Source: Anas platyrhynchos
Taxonomy: Eukaryota; Chordata; Aves; Anseriformes; Anatidae
Reading direction: 5' to 3'
Length of the DNA: 64,000 nt
Assembly (NCBI RefSeq): GCF_047663525.1
Contig: NC_092601.1
Coordinates: forward strand, 16,515,501-16,579,500
The notes beneath the pieces were generated by a model. That model was given only the letters and a program-made list of their open reading frames with translations, was not told the DNA's origin and ran no database searches. Positions within the stretch are counted from its first letter, which is position 1. Each line of letters starts with the position of its first letter. Positions 11,026-22,524 of this stretch are shown here, in pieces. The translations under genes and the position numbers were made by a program.

Positions 11026-14000
11026 CTAGGAGGAAGTTGATGGCCTCTAGTTAATGGTTCTGCATCTTTATAGCAGAAGGTTATTGTACCAGGTTGCCTG
11101 AAGCTCTGCTGCAGCTTGCTGCTTTATTCTCCTTTTAAAAGCCTGTTACAGCAGCAGAACAGCTTCACCAAGTCCTCCTGTTCTGTACAGCACACCTTGT
11201 CATTGTCCCTGTGGCTCAGGTGCCAAAGTGAACAAATCTACAGACTCAGACACCTGGGGCAGGAGACAGGAGTAACTGGAGTGGCAGAATTTGCTTGAGT
11301 TTAGTCTGCTTCCAACAGCAACCAGGGTTGCTTTGGAGAGGCGTTGCCCTGGCATCCAGCCCCTCAGGTAGGTGCTGGTGCGTAGGACAGCTTCCTCCAC
11401 ACCCTCTCACCAGGACACCCTGGTGCTGGGCAAAAACCACAGCTAACAGACATCTGCTCCCTGCTGCAGGGGGTTCAAATCTAGACCAAGCCTCAGCTCC
11501 AAGGTCTGCCAAACCACTAAGCCTCTTCCCTGGTGTTCCCCCATCTGCAAGACTCAAAGGCTAGATCCAAGGATGGCATCTGTGACAGTTACAGAGCTCT
11601 TGCAACTGCTGGCTAATGTCCTATGCTCTTTTTCCACAAGTTCGTTAATGTGAGAAGGGTCAAGTAATCCAGAAGGAACCTGAGCACAGTTATCAGCCAA
11701 GTAGGAGGCTTCCATTCATAGCAACAAGCTAGCTCAGCTCTGAAGGAGGAAACTTCTCCACATTTGGTATTCATACCAGCAACTGCAGTAACCCCAGCTG
11801 ATGCCAGTTTAAATTCCAGCAGCAAGATGCTATCAAGGCATCCATAGCTGTTGCACAACTAATCAGCTGACAACTGAAATCATAGCTTTCAAAAAGCTCC
11901 AAGAGTAAAGGGAGCAAGCTGCAAGAACTAACCTATTCATGTAGAGATCTCTTCTAAGGCCCTAACTCAGCATCCTTGAAGGATGTGCTTCATTTCAGCA
12001 CGCAATAGCTCATTTTCAGATGAGAAACAGCAGGAGCTCACATACCTCACCAGAAAAGTATTTCTCTATGATATTCAGTGCAGCTCGGTAGACCATGTTG
12101 TTGTCGTGGGTTTGCAAGGCTTCAATTTTCTCCAGGCCATCAAGCTCCTCCACCAGCAGGCACAGCCTTTCTGTCTCTCCCAGCTTCTCAGCTGCCTGTG
12201 ACAAAGGAGGCAAATACAACCTCATGTCAGTAACAGGCCCAAGATGATCTCTCCTGTAAGGCCCTGAACCTAGGGGTCGAGTGTCTGCAACCCCTTTGCA
12301 TTTTTGGTCCCTCCCTGCTTTGAGTTTAGCAGAAATCCTTGGGATACGACTACTGTGCATGTGAAGCAGTCCCTGTTAGGATTATTGTACTGTGGCTTCA
12401 CTGCACAAACAAGTGAGCCAAACCCTACTCAGTTTCTGTAAAGACCCCAGGACCACTCTTTCTCCTAGACCTTTACCTCTGTGCAGCTCAGGGATCAGCA
12501 CACTACATTTTTTCCCTTACCAAAACCCTTGGGAACTTAACCTTGTCAAGCCCGGACAACCCAAGAGGATCCAAGAACAAATTAGATCAAGTCCAACCCC
12601 AACTCCTGCAAGACCACTGTCTGACATAGGAGCTATTCTAGCCACACCATGTGAGCCTTCAGCTCACACCCTGCTGCTCTGGGGGGGAAAGGATGCAAGA
12701 AACAGTACCAGATCTTACCAGGAAGAGATTTGAAATTGTATCCAGGATGACCAGGATAGTTTTGCTGTCTCTAGCCAAAAGCAAGTTGAGCAGAGGCTTG
12801 AGGACCCCAGACTGGACAAGCTCCACCACCTGCTCCACGGTGCCTCCAGTCGTGAAGTTGGCCACTGCCCACACAGCCTCCTTCTGAGCCTTGAAGTCCC
12901 CCTGGAAGAGCAGCACAGTGAAGGCACTGCCAGGCTCCAGCATCCTTCGTAGAGCAGGGTGAGGGGCCAGGAGACAAGAGCCAGCTTGGACAGGTCCCTA
13001 GCACTTGGAGAGCTTGGTGACACCTTGCAGAGCTGCCAAGAGCAGCTCCAAGCCATGCTGTTGTGCCACATGCAGGCATACTGACGGCTCAGGCTGTTCC
13101 AGAGATTGCTCAGGTGGCTCTGGAGCACACACCAAGTGCCTCACAAACCAAATGTCATCAACTGAAGCTTAACTCTGCTCCTACAGCAGCTGGACAGGCA
13201 GCACTGCACCCTTACCTTATCGAGCAGCTCCACCAGAGGTGGCAACAACCTGCAGGTGATGAGTTGCTGGATCTGCTGGCAAGGCCCAGCAGCGATGTTG
13301 CTGAGCGTCCACGCAGCTTCCTTCTGTATGGTTGGCTTTGTGTGTCGCAAGAGAAGGGGCAGGACAGCCAAGACGCCCGCATCAATAGCTGCCTGCGTCT
13401 GCTCATCAGTCCCTGTCACAACATTCCCAATGGCACGGAGAGCTGGGGTCTAGGCAAATTAGAACAGATGAAGGAGGTGAGGAGAATCCTTATCTCAAGG
13501 GATGCATACCAGGAGGACAAGTTCCCTAAGTGCTTGATCCTTCAAGCAAAGGAAACACCATGGCTGATTACTCTTACAGACCTACTGGCCTCCTCTTTGG
13601 CTCTAAGCAGCTTTAGAGTCTTAGAGCCTGTAAGCTACAGCAAGCTGGAACAGAGTATTGGCTTGACCAGTAACCAAGCAAAACTGGGGTCTGGGGGAAC
13701 AAATAGCCACACACAACAAGAAGACATCTCTTCCCTTGATGTAGGGCATCAGAGGAGGGGAACCCAAGACTGGGAGTTTGCTTCCTACCATAATGATCAG
13801 CTCCGGGCTGCCCATGAGCTCCACCAGCCTTGGGAGAATCCCTGTGTCCACAATGATCTGGATGCGATCGTTGGAGCCATCGGTCAGGTAGGAAACTGCC
13901 CAGCAGGAGTCAGCGATGATTTCCTTATCCTCATGCTCCAGGAGGCAGGTGAGGACCGGCAGCATCTTCCTCACTGCATCCAGGGGTGGGTAGGGGTTCT

Positions 14001-17000
14001 TGTTCCTGCAGAGGTTCGATAGAGTCCATGTGATGTTCCTCAGGAAGCCAACCTGGAACAAAAACAAGGTGTAAGATCCTCCCTGGCCAAGGAAGCCTCA
14101 CAGGAGCAACAAGCACAGGAGAGGGAGCACCCTGCTTCTGGGCCCTGCAGTTCAGAGATGTTATCGGAGTAGCCAGAAGCAGCCTTCTTAATAAGGGCTG
14201 AGGCTTGTTTGAAGATGAAACAAGTGAGTAAGACCTTTCCCCTCCTCCCTCTCCAATATTAAGTTCCAATAACTTCAAGTCTGGTGGTGTGACAAGCTCC
14301 TATGACTAACAAAGGTGCCCAACAGCTTGTTTGCTGGGTCTCTGGGACAAATTACAAAGCATTCTTTGGACAAGATCAGGAATTTGTTGTTTTAATATTA
14401 GCATTATTAAGGATCAGCAGCTCATTGTTCTTGAGCAGGGCACCTCAAGGATTGAAGCTGCCCCATCCAGCTCATCTCAGCAAGGAGTCATGGCTGCTCC
14501 AGGAGAGCAGTGGAGCTACCTCCAGAGCATCCCAGCTACCAAGGTGTGCATAGGGCCAGTGTTCTGCCCTGTTTTGGCTGGTATCCTGCCCTGTTTCACA
14601 GGACACCCCCAAAAAGAGGAGAGGTTGAATCAGGAACAGCAGCCAGAGAAGTCCTTCAAAAGGATTTTGCAATATAAAAATCGCAGAAGGCCTGGAGGGT
14701 GTTTTCTTAACACTACCCTGCGAGGCTGTAGGTATGCCTACAGAAAGCACACGGCTTCCACCACACCCAGGGGTGGGACACCTGGAGGCATCGGTACTGC
14801 TCTCAAAGCTGCTGTGTCCACCTCCTGCCTCCCCCGAGCAAGCAGCAGGGCAGGACCACTGCAGGAGGGCAGGAGAAGGCACAGAGCCAACAGCTTGGAG
14901 CTACCCGAGAAGCAGCAGGAGGAAGCTTGAAGGGCAAGTTCAGCCCTTCCACATGCATGTGCACGTCCCAGTGACATCTCAGCCTGAGCTTTCCCATCCA
15001 GCTCTGACCATTTCAAGCCAGGAATAAGGCACTGCATCGACCTGGAGACCCCCTGGCATGCCCAGGTCTTGTATGTAGTTTAGAAGCAGAATCACCAGAA
15101 ACAGTTTAGAAAAGGGTCTCATTCAAATGTGCAACCAGCTGGTTATTTGTAAGTCACCATTCACCCATTGCCCAAGTGATTGAGAGCTGTTAAGTTGAGA
15201 AAATGAAGGTTATTTACTGGAGTTACAGGCGACACCAGAGCCAGCAAGGGAGGAATCACATTGCAATTGATAAGAGCATCTCTGTACAGAGGGCCATCAC
15301 CTGCACAGAAAGAAAGGGGAGTTTATTGCATCTGCAGCAGCCATGAGGCAGGGACGTGCTGACATCAGGGAGCAGCCAGACCTGCTGCCAGAGGCCAGGG
15401 CTCACCACCAGCCCCACACCATTCAGGATTTCCAGGCAATCTGAGCACCATCATGGCCAGCCAGACATCCCATTGTTTTCCCCCCCACTAATGACACCAG
15501 CAGGGGACACCATCCCAGCAGGACAGACATTTGCACTTGGCTTTGGCCAAAATCCTCCTGCAGAACCCACGCAAGATCTCAAAGGCTCAAGTCCCCCATG
15601 AAGGGATGGAGGAGTTTCAACAGCATCAGCAGCCTGGAGACAGAGCCAGGAGGAGACAAAGGCATCCCAAGGAACCCCAGTAATCCCAGTTCCTGACTGG
15701 GAATGTCGGCTCATGCTTACCTGCGATGTTGCCCAGTGCCCACACAGACTGCTCGCTGATGTGCATGTGCGGGGAGGAGAGGAGGGCGATGAAGGCTGGG
15801 ATTGCACCCCCATCCACCACCGCCTTGGTGTGCTCAGAGGTGCCAGATGCGATGTTGGTCAGTGCCCAGGCGGCCTCAAACTGCAGCTGAGCGCTGTCAG
15901 CACGGGAGAGGAACTCCACCAGCCTGGGGATGATGCCCAGCTCGATGATCTGGTTGAGAGGAGGGTCCTTCTGCCTGGACAGCATTCTCCTGCAAGAAAG
16001 GGCACAGCACAGCCCACCTTGAGCAGACCAAGCCTTACTTGGCTGTGAGGCACCATCAGGACACTGACCTACCCAAAAACAGCTGGAAAAAAAACATGTT
16101 TTCAGCCAGATCTGCTCCCCAGCCTGGCTCACTCTGCAGCCACAATGCTGGCACAGGGTAGTGCAGAGGTGGGAATCCATGGCTTAGAGCTGCCTCTCCA
16201 CCTCCACCGGGTATCTCCCCATGGTGCAAGCTCAGGGTGCTGCCAGGCTGGGTGTGTGAGCAGGCAGGAGGCCAGCTCCGTGCTGCCGAGCAGCCTGGGG
16301 AGCCAGGCAGCACTCATCCCTTTAGGAAGGGTCTGCTCTGGCCAGCCTCCAGCAGACACCTTGGTCCTCCCCGATGGTTTCAGCAGCTGGCTGGAGCCAC
16401 CACGACCCCTGCCCCAGTGCAGGGGCTCCAGGAGGCACAGCAAAGCCCTGGGCTGGCCCCAACCACACCACACAGGTCCCTGCCTGCTGCAGGCACCACC
16501 CAGGGCTGGGCTCCATCCCAGCCAGGCACCCAGGGCACACTGCAGGGCTTCAGCCATCAGCTGCAGCCCCTCAGGGTTACCGGGCTCCTTCCCCATGCAC
16601 TTTGTCATGTCTCCAGAGCTCTTCCAACAGGAAGAAATGCCTGCAGCCCGCAGGACCCACCGCAGCCAGCCCAGTCCCTCCCGGTCAGGCAGCATACCTG
16701 GCAGCCTGCGTAGCCTGCAGCTGGAGCTCAGGGTTGTTCCCGTTCACAGCTTGGACTATTTCCTCCAAGGACAGCTGAATAATCTGTGTCATGGGGAATG
16801 ATTCAGAGTCAGACAGCAAGCCAAGGCTCCCTCCAGTTTAATCTCCGCAGTCAATCAGCCGTCTAGACCCAAGTCAGTCACCACTCCATATCTAAGTGGT
16901 GTCTACTCTTTATGCAACGCAGTTTCGGGATGATGCAGAGGAAGAGCATCCACAAAAAACCTTCGAGGCAACTAATCCTTGTAATCAAGCACTGGAAGAG

Positions 17001-17947
17001 TCACTGACACCGTTTTGGCCCTACGAGCAGTAATTACCATCGCCAGCTCCCAGAGCTGAGGCTCTAGCCAGTTCTACCTGCCACTGAGGGAAGCTGCGTG
17101 GCACATTTCCATGCAAAATAACCCAGAAAAGGGCTAAGCCACCTGTAAAGCATTCCCCAGTGCTGGGCATGGGGAATCAAGAAGGGCACTGGCTGTTTAA
17201 CCCAGGTCCCTTTAGCCAGACCCGGGGATGGCCCAAAAACTGAAGTAGCAGCGAGACCCAGTGTGCTACAGCACCAATCCTGTCCAGGTGCAGGGCACCC
17301 AGCACTCACCACATTTTTGTCTTCTGGAATGGGGCTTTTCTCCATCAAGGTGATGGAGATACTCCTGCGCTTCAGGATCTGCTCGTCCTTCTGGGCCTTC
17401 CGCAGCTCGACTTGCACCTCCACCCTCTGCCTCCGCAGGGCCTGTGGGAGAAGGGGACACCACCACATCAGTGCCCACAGCACACGATTTGGGTCCAGCT
17501 CCACAACCCCAAAATCCCCCTCATGAGGGGCAGAAGCAGCTTCTGCTTTCAGGTAGCTCCTCACCATGGCCTGGAGGCTCACACAGGAGGAAACATCTCA
17601 CCGGGTGCCTCCCAAGGAGGCAGGCTGAACCAGCAACCAGAGGCTGATTTTAAAGTCAGATTTTCTGGAAGGCAAACCCTCATCTCCTGCACTGCCCTAG
17701 AGCAAGCAGACAGACCCCATAGCCAGGATAAACCCCATAGCTGGGGTAAATGCTGCTGGGAGCTGGGCAGGACCATCCTCATCATCCCCATCACAGCCAC
17801 CCACCCCAAACTTGAGTCCCCCTTGCCACCACACAGCCCAGCCAGCTCTCACCCAGCTCCACGCCCCAGGTCCGTACTTACAGCTGCGTCCTTGCCCCTG
17901 TTCTTGAACTTCTTCATCCTCTCGCTGGGCTCGTTCATGACTGGCAT
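10945..17947 (-). CDS. KPNA7: Importin subunit alpha, KPNA7 type (karyopherin alpha), complete, 10 coding exons
   Basis: This is a nuclear-import adaptor. It binds classical nuclear localisation signals through its armadillo (ARM) repeats and importin beta through its N-terminal IBB domain. I traced ten exons, all with AG acceptors and GT donors and consistent phase, giving 515 residues without a stop; the family runs about 500-540. Residues about 8-50 form the basic IBB ([31 protein letters not shown]). ARM repeats follow with the usual Trp-Asn pairs: [65 protein letters not shown]. Motifs such as [20 protein letters not shown] and GPCQQIQQL fit KPNA7 better than KPNA2. Position between SMURF1 and MYH16 matches mammalian KPNA7, which is egg/early-embryo biased; whether that holds here is inference. 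The tail ends in FNF, as in KPNA2. No 5' UTR exon was resolved upstream of the start. Confidence 0.95.
12046..12195 (-). CDS. KPNA7: KPNA7 coding exon 9 (ARM 10, CAS-binding region)
   Basis: Residues 440-489, 50 codons: [32 protein letters not shown] and [10 protein letters not shown]. This C-terminal ARM region is where the export factor CAS/CSE1L docks in the family. The donor is GTATGT. Confidence 0.95.
12719..12901 (-). CDS. KPNA7: KPNA7 coding exon 8 (ARM 8-9)
   Basis: Residues 379-439, 61 codons: [40 protein letters not shown] and [13 protein letters not shown]. The acceptor is CTCTTCCAG and the donor GTAAGA. Confidence 0.95.
13216..13449 (-). CDS. KPNA7: KPNA7 coding exon 7 (ARM 6-7)
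   Basis: Residues 301-378, 78 codons in phase 0: [38 protein letters not shown] and [11 protein letters not shown]. The AAWTLSN pair belongs to the minor NLS groove. The acceptor is TTTGCCTAG and the donor GTAAGG. Confidence 0.96.
13789..14052 (-). CDS. KPNA7: KPNA7 coding exon 6 (ARM 4-5)
   Basis: Residues 213-300, 88 codons in phase 0. It holds [37 protein letters not shown] and [16 protein letters not shown]. The acceptor is TTTTTGTTCCAG and the donor GTAGGA. Confidence 0.96.
14053..15217 (-). other. KPNA7: KPNA7 intron 5, the longest upstream coding intron after intron 1-3
   Basis: Spliced out between exons 5 and 6. No separate gene is seen. GC-rich open frames on both strands here have no domain content and reflect composition. 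The other KPNA7 introns (11026-12045, 12196-12718, 12902-13215, 13450-13788, 15301-15720, 15990-16697, 16784-17309, 17442-17881) likewise hold nothing recognisable. Confidence 0.6.
15218..15300 (-). CDS. KPNA7: KPNA7 coding exon 5
   Basis: Residues 185-212: [20 protein letters not shown] and ALVSPVTP. The exon is short and phase-matched on both sides (a G is carried in; it ends in phase 0 at GTAAAT). Confidence 0.9.
15721..15989 (-). CDS. KPNA7: KPNA7 coding exon 4 (ARM 1-3)
   Basis: Residues 95-185. It contains [54 protein letters not shown] and [13 protein letters not shown]. The two Trp-Asn pairs belong to the major NLS groove. The acceptor is TTCTTGCAG and the donor GTAAGC. Confidence 0.96.
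16698..16783 (-). CDS. KPNA7: KPNA7 coding exon 3
   Basis: Residues 67-95: [15 protein letters not shown] then [14 protein letters not shown], the first helices of ARM 1. The acceptor is CATGACACAG and the donor GTATGC, splitting an Arg codon (AG|G). Confidence 0.92.
17310..17441 (-). CDS. KPNA7: KPNA7 coding exon 2
   Basis: Residues 23-66, the core of the IBB domain, including [19 protein letters not shown] and the KRR autoinhibitory basic cluster. The acceptor follows a CTTCTCCCACAG tract and the donor is GTGAGT, in phase 0. The linker after KRR is short and rich in Ser, Ile and Pro. Confidence 0.93.
17882..17947 (-). CDS. KPNA7: KPNA7 coding exon 1
   Basis: Residues 1-22: [20 protein letters not shown] plus two Ala, ending in phase 0 at donor GTAAGT. 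It carries the first basic patch of the IBB domain. The first ATG is chosen because it gives the MP- start of the family; a second ATG three codons on is possible. Confidence 0.9.
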
Positions 17948-20903
17948 CTTGGCGAGGCTTGGGAGCAGCCAGAGGAGAGCTTCCACGTGCTTTTGGGGTG
18001 CAGGACAGCAGGGTCAGGTCACAGTAACACCCACCTCCATCTGCAGGGGACCCAGGACCCCCCCACCCCTAGGGCACAGCCACCACCCCAGCAAGGTGGG
18101 TGCTGAGATCCCCTGCCCCACACAGAGCTCAGTGAGATCCTCACACCCCATAGCAGAGCCTCTGAACTAAACACAGGCACAAACCACCACTTAACTAGGA
18201 GAATTACAACCCTACAGGAAGCAGGGCACCCCACTTCTCACGGATACAGTCACACCACCTTCCTCCAGCTCTGGATCACACACACAGCCCAAACCTGGTG
18301 GGGACACCCAAAAAGCATCAGCTCAAGGCCCCACATCCACCCCTACCACCTCACCCCACAGCCCAGGGGGGCTCCTGCACCAGAGACCCCCACAGTGGGG
18401 TAAATGCATTGGGTCACACGCAGGACACGGGGTGACCAAGCTCAGCCAAGCAGATAAATCCTCCTTCAGACCCAGCTCTGGGTTTGCCAGGTGAGGGGAA
18501 TTAAGTAGGACAGGCAGAGTTATTTCTAACCCTATTAGGGTAAGAAAAGCAGAGGCATACACACAAATAAGACCAGGACCAGACCTCCAGACAGTTTTTA
18601 AACCAGAAAAAAAAAAAACAAAACAAAACAAACCCACAGCCTCCACCCAGCAGAAACTCCTCCCTGCCTCCATTTAATGTCCAAGAAGCCCCAGTAGGAC
18701 CCCAAAAAGCCTCTCCATTCTGGGGGCTTCCCCCAAGCCCACCTCAGCAGGTGGAAGAGACTCAGCACAACCCCAAGCAGCACCCAAAGCCCCACACCCT
18801 GCACAAAGGAACCCAAAGAAAACCCCCCACAGAGGGCAGAAAGCTGCCCCTAACCCCCTAGAGAAGAAACTACCCACCCTTCAACCTCTCTCTTGCCCAC
18901 CTCACCCTCATCTGCCCCTTTTATTGCCCCCCAGGGCCGCATCCTGCCCTGCTCTGCCCCAGCATTGGCTCTCCCCGGGCAGCCTCCTCGTTAGCTCCAG
19001 CTGCTGCGTGGCGAGGCAATTTGGGGGCACCTGGGGGAGCAGCAGTGGTGCCTTCCCTCCTGAGCTGTCCTCCAGCCGCAGCCACCCCTCTCACACCCCA
19101 ACACCTCCTCTGTGCACTTACACATCACCCAGTTTGGTGTTATTTGGGTGAGCAGCCTGGGGGGGCCTCTTTTTTGACCGGGCTGTGGCAGGAGGTGGCA
19201 CGGAGACACCCAGCAGGGACCTGTGGTCTGTATAAATCCTTTAGATTTCAGCCAGGGCATCAAATAACTGCTCACAGTGGGGCTTGGTGTGGCACTTGGG
19301 CAGCTCTGGGGACTCTGAAGAGTCTCTGGGGACTCAGCCTGGCTTTGCCAGCCCTCCAAAACGTCACCCTTTTGGGCAAAGCCCTGTAAAACCCACACGG
19401 GCAGGGGCACGGTGGGGAGCACGGCCTGGAACGAACGGAGAGGCTGGGGCAGGAGGAAGAGCGGTGTTTGGCAAATGGGGGGTCAAGCAGCTACTAAAAT
19501 ATGTAATTAAAACCACATTTTAAATGACAGGACGCAGCGCTGGGGTCGGCACCCTCTGCCCCCAGCCCCTGGGAGCACAGTGAGCCCTCCAACCCTGCCG
19601 GTTGTGCAGCACCGTGGCTGTTTCCACGTAAATTATGAGAATTACAGCAAAAAACTCCACGGTGAGGCTATTTCCAGCATGGAAACACCCATGGAAAGGC
19701 CCTGTGCTGCACCTGGGCTGCTCCAAAATCGTGGATTCAAGGCTCCCTTTCAGGGCAAAGGATTCAGGTTGTGCAAAGCTTGGCGCAGAAGGTGCGTGGG
19801 GAGGGGGCTTCAGAGAAGACCTCCAATAAACCCATTGCCTGTGGGTGCTGAGAGCTGGTGGTGCCGATCCTCGCTGCCGTGTTCCTAAGTTTCAAGTGCC
19901 ACTGGTTGCATCCTCTCGTTTTCTTGGCTGCTCGAGACAGGAAAATTACATTTCAATTGCTTTTTAATTCAACTTAATCTGGTGCAAAAGTTAGTGTGCG
20001 CCCTCTAATTTGGTTTTCTGAGCGGTTTGTTTCGGCTAATTCCTCATCAGCCAGCGCTAAATCAAAACAGGCCTGGTTTGAGCCGAAATAGATGAGTCCT
20101 TGCAACCTTTCCAAGCAGTTTAATTAAATTGGCCCAAAATCACGCCCCGGGAGGAGCAGGGGCAGTCTCTCGCGCCGGCCAGCCCCAAGCTGGGAGCAGA
20201 GCAGATGCTCTGCTGCCTTCCGAGCTCTCCAGGTGCTGCAGGACCTGTCCATGCAGCTGGGCTGGGAGAGGTTTGCTGTTACCTCGGCTGCTCTTTTCCT
20301 TTTTACCCTTTCCATCCTTTTTCATCCCCCTTTCCACCTGCCAGGCACAATCGGAGCCGTCCTGCTCGGCGCCCTGTCACTGCCAGAGCAGGGAGAGGGA
20401 AAGGATGGGGAGAGAAAACCGAACTGATCACCGTGCCCTCCTCCCCACCCTTCTTCTCCATCCTTGATGGCACCAGAGGTGGCACAGCTCAGTGCTCGGT
20501 CCCCAAACAGGCTCAGGGTGAGCGGAGCTGCTTTCAACCCGCGCTGAGGACACGGGCAGATCAATATTTGCCCACGGGGAAAGGGGAGAGCCGCTGGAGG
20601 AAAAAAGCGTTTCGGTTTCCAGCATAATAAGAGGGTATCAGAGCTAATGGAGAGGAAAGGAGATAAAACCCTAAATCTACATGACAGCGTCCCCTGAGCT
20701 CAGCCTTGTGTGCTCAGGCTGAAAATCCACATGGTGACAGGTATGGAAAGCCACGGCTCCAGCTTGGGGGTTTGCTTTGTGGCTGCTCCCTCCCAGCCTG
20801 CGCCCAGCACCCCCAGCACGGCACCACGGAGTGGCTGGACACCGACTGGTGCCAGGGCCGAAAACACCAGTTTGAATCCCTGAGATAAATGCACTGATTT
20901 TGC
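17948..20903. other. Gene-poor interval upstream of KPNA7
   Basis: GC-rich in 18.0-19.4 kb, probably including the KPNA7 promoter. A CACGTG E-box lies about 40 nt upstream of the KPNA7 ATG (around 17983-17988). An AT-richer block at 19920-20110 looks unlike its surroundings. No coding exon was recognised. Several long open frames exist but only through high GC content. Confidence 0.5.
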
Positions 20904-21394
<491 letters not shown>

Positions 21395-22131
21395 CATTCT
21401 GTGTCTGTGTCTCTCTAACAAGCCTGTTCCCACTGCCCATGGCAGAAGGACCTGGCCAGGAACGAAGCCCACCCGTGGCAGCTCTGCAGTGGGGTGAGAA
21501 GAGGCAGACCCAGCCCAGGCTCCTTCGCCGGAGGCTGTGCAGCTGCAGGCACAATTCGGGGCAATCCTTCCCGAGAGGAAACCCTCACCTGGCAGAGGGA
21601 GGCCACGGGCAGGGATTCCTGCCAATGCCCTGCACGCCCGCTCTCCGACGGTGTATTTTCTCAGTCAGCTCTCATGTAGTCCATTAAATTAACATCAACA
21701 AATTAATTTCCCTTATTAGTTACAGTACAACCGAGGCAACATCTGTGTGGACCGCCCGGCCCAGCTGCAGCAGCCGCATTCACACAAGGTGAGGGCTGCT
21801 GGATGCGAATGCGCCCGGACCTCTTCTCCTCCTGCCCTGCCAAACCCATGCACAGCACCCCCAGCGCGATGCCCCAGAGGGGACGGAGCCTGGAAATTCC
21901 TCCTTTTGGGGCTGGGAAGCCTCCTCCCGGCACAGCAGCCTGCCCTGATCCCTGCCGGGGGCATGGAGGTCCCTCAGCCGGTGACGTCCCCAAATCCATC
22001 CCACGGGGCTCATCGCGGTCCTGTTGTTCGTGCAGCAGCCACGGATCGAGGTCGAGGTCAGAGCTGCGTTGTGCTGGGCACCAAGCACACACATAATAAG
22101 TGACAGCCCCTGCCCGTTACAGCCTGTCTAA

Positions 22132-22190
22132 TCAGATGATCCTTAAGGATCATCTAGATCCTTAAGGATCCTTAAGGATCCTCAAGTCCA
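22132..22190 (-). repeat. Short antisense CR1 3' end with tandem CCTTAAGGATC units
   Basis: The reverse complement of the end of this block (TGGACTTGAGGATCCTTAAG) matches the 3' tail of the sense CR1 at about 22470-22490. An antisense scrap therefore faces a sense copy. The CCTTAAGGATC motif is repeated three times. Confidence 0.55.
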
Positions 22191-22216
22191 CCCCCTTACT
22201 TCCTCGTAAGGGGGTG
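22189..22216. repeat. Perfect 11-bp inverted repeat (hairpin)
   Basis: CACCCCCTTAC, a 6-nt spacer, then its exact complement GTAAGGGGGTG. It sits at the junction between the antisense and sense CR1 pieces. Confidence 0.85.
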
Positions 22217-22232
22217 TCGAGAGGCAGGAGAC

Positions 22233-22524
22233 CTTTTCTCCATTAACACCAGCGACAGGACCCGCGGGAATGGAGTTAAGCTGAGGCAGGGGAAGTTTAG
22301 GCTGGACATCAGGAAGGGGTTCTTCACAGAGAGAGTGGTTGCACACTGGAACAGGCTCCCCAGGGAAGTGGTCACTGCACCGAGCCTGACTGAATTTAAG
22401 AAGAGATTGGACTGTGCACTTAGTCACATGGTCTGAACTTGGGTAGACCTGTGCGGTGTCAAGAGTTGGACTTGATGATCCTTAAGGGTCCCTTCCAACT
22501 CAGGATATTCTATGATTCTATGAT
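22233..22524 (+). repeat. CR1 LINE 3' end
   Basis: Typical avian CR1 3' region, with 'aggctggacatcaggaagg', 'ctggaacaggctccccaggg' and 'cttgatgatccttaagggtc' blocks. It ends in the diagnostic ATTCTATG-type tandem octamer (TATTCTATGATTCTATGATTC). It is 5'-truncated, as most CR1 copies are. Confidence 0.93.

Noticed and set aside
13063-14022. 319-codon plus-strand open frame
   Set aside because: It is antisense to KPNA7 exons 6 and 7 and their intron; the minus strand carries the conserved ARM repeats with proper splice sites.
16145-16801. 218-codon plus-strand open frame
   Set aside because: Lies over KPNA7 exon 3 and intron on the opposite strand in GC-rich sequence; Pro/Ser/Gln-rich with no domain.
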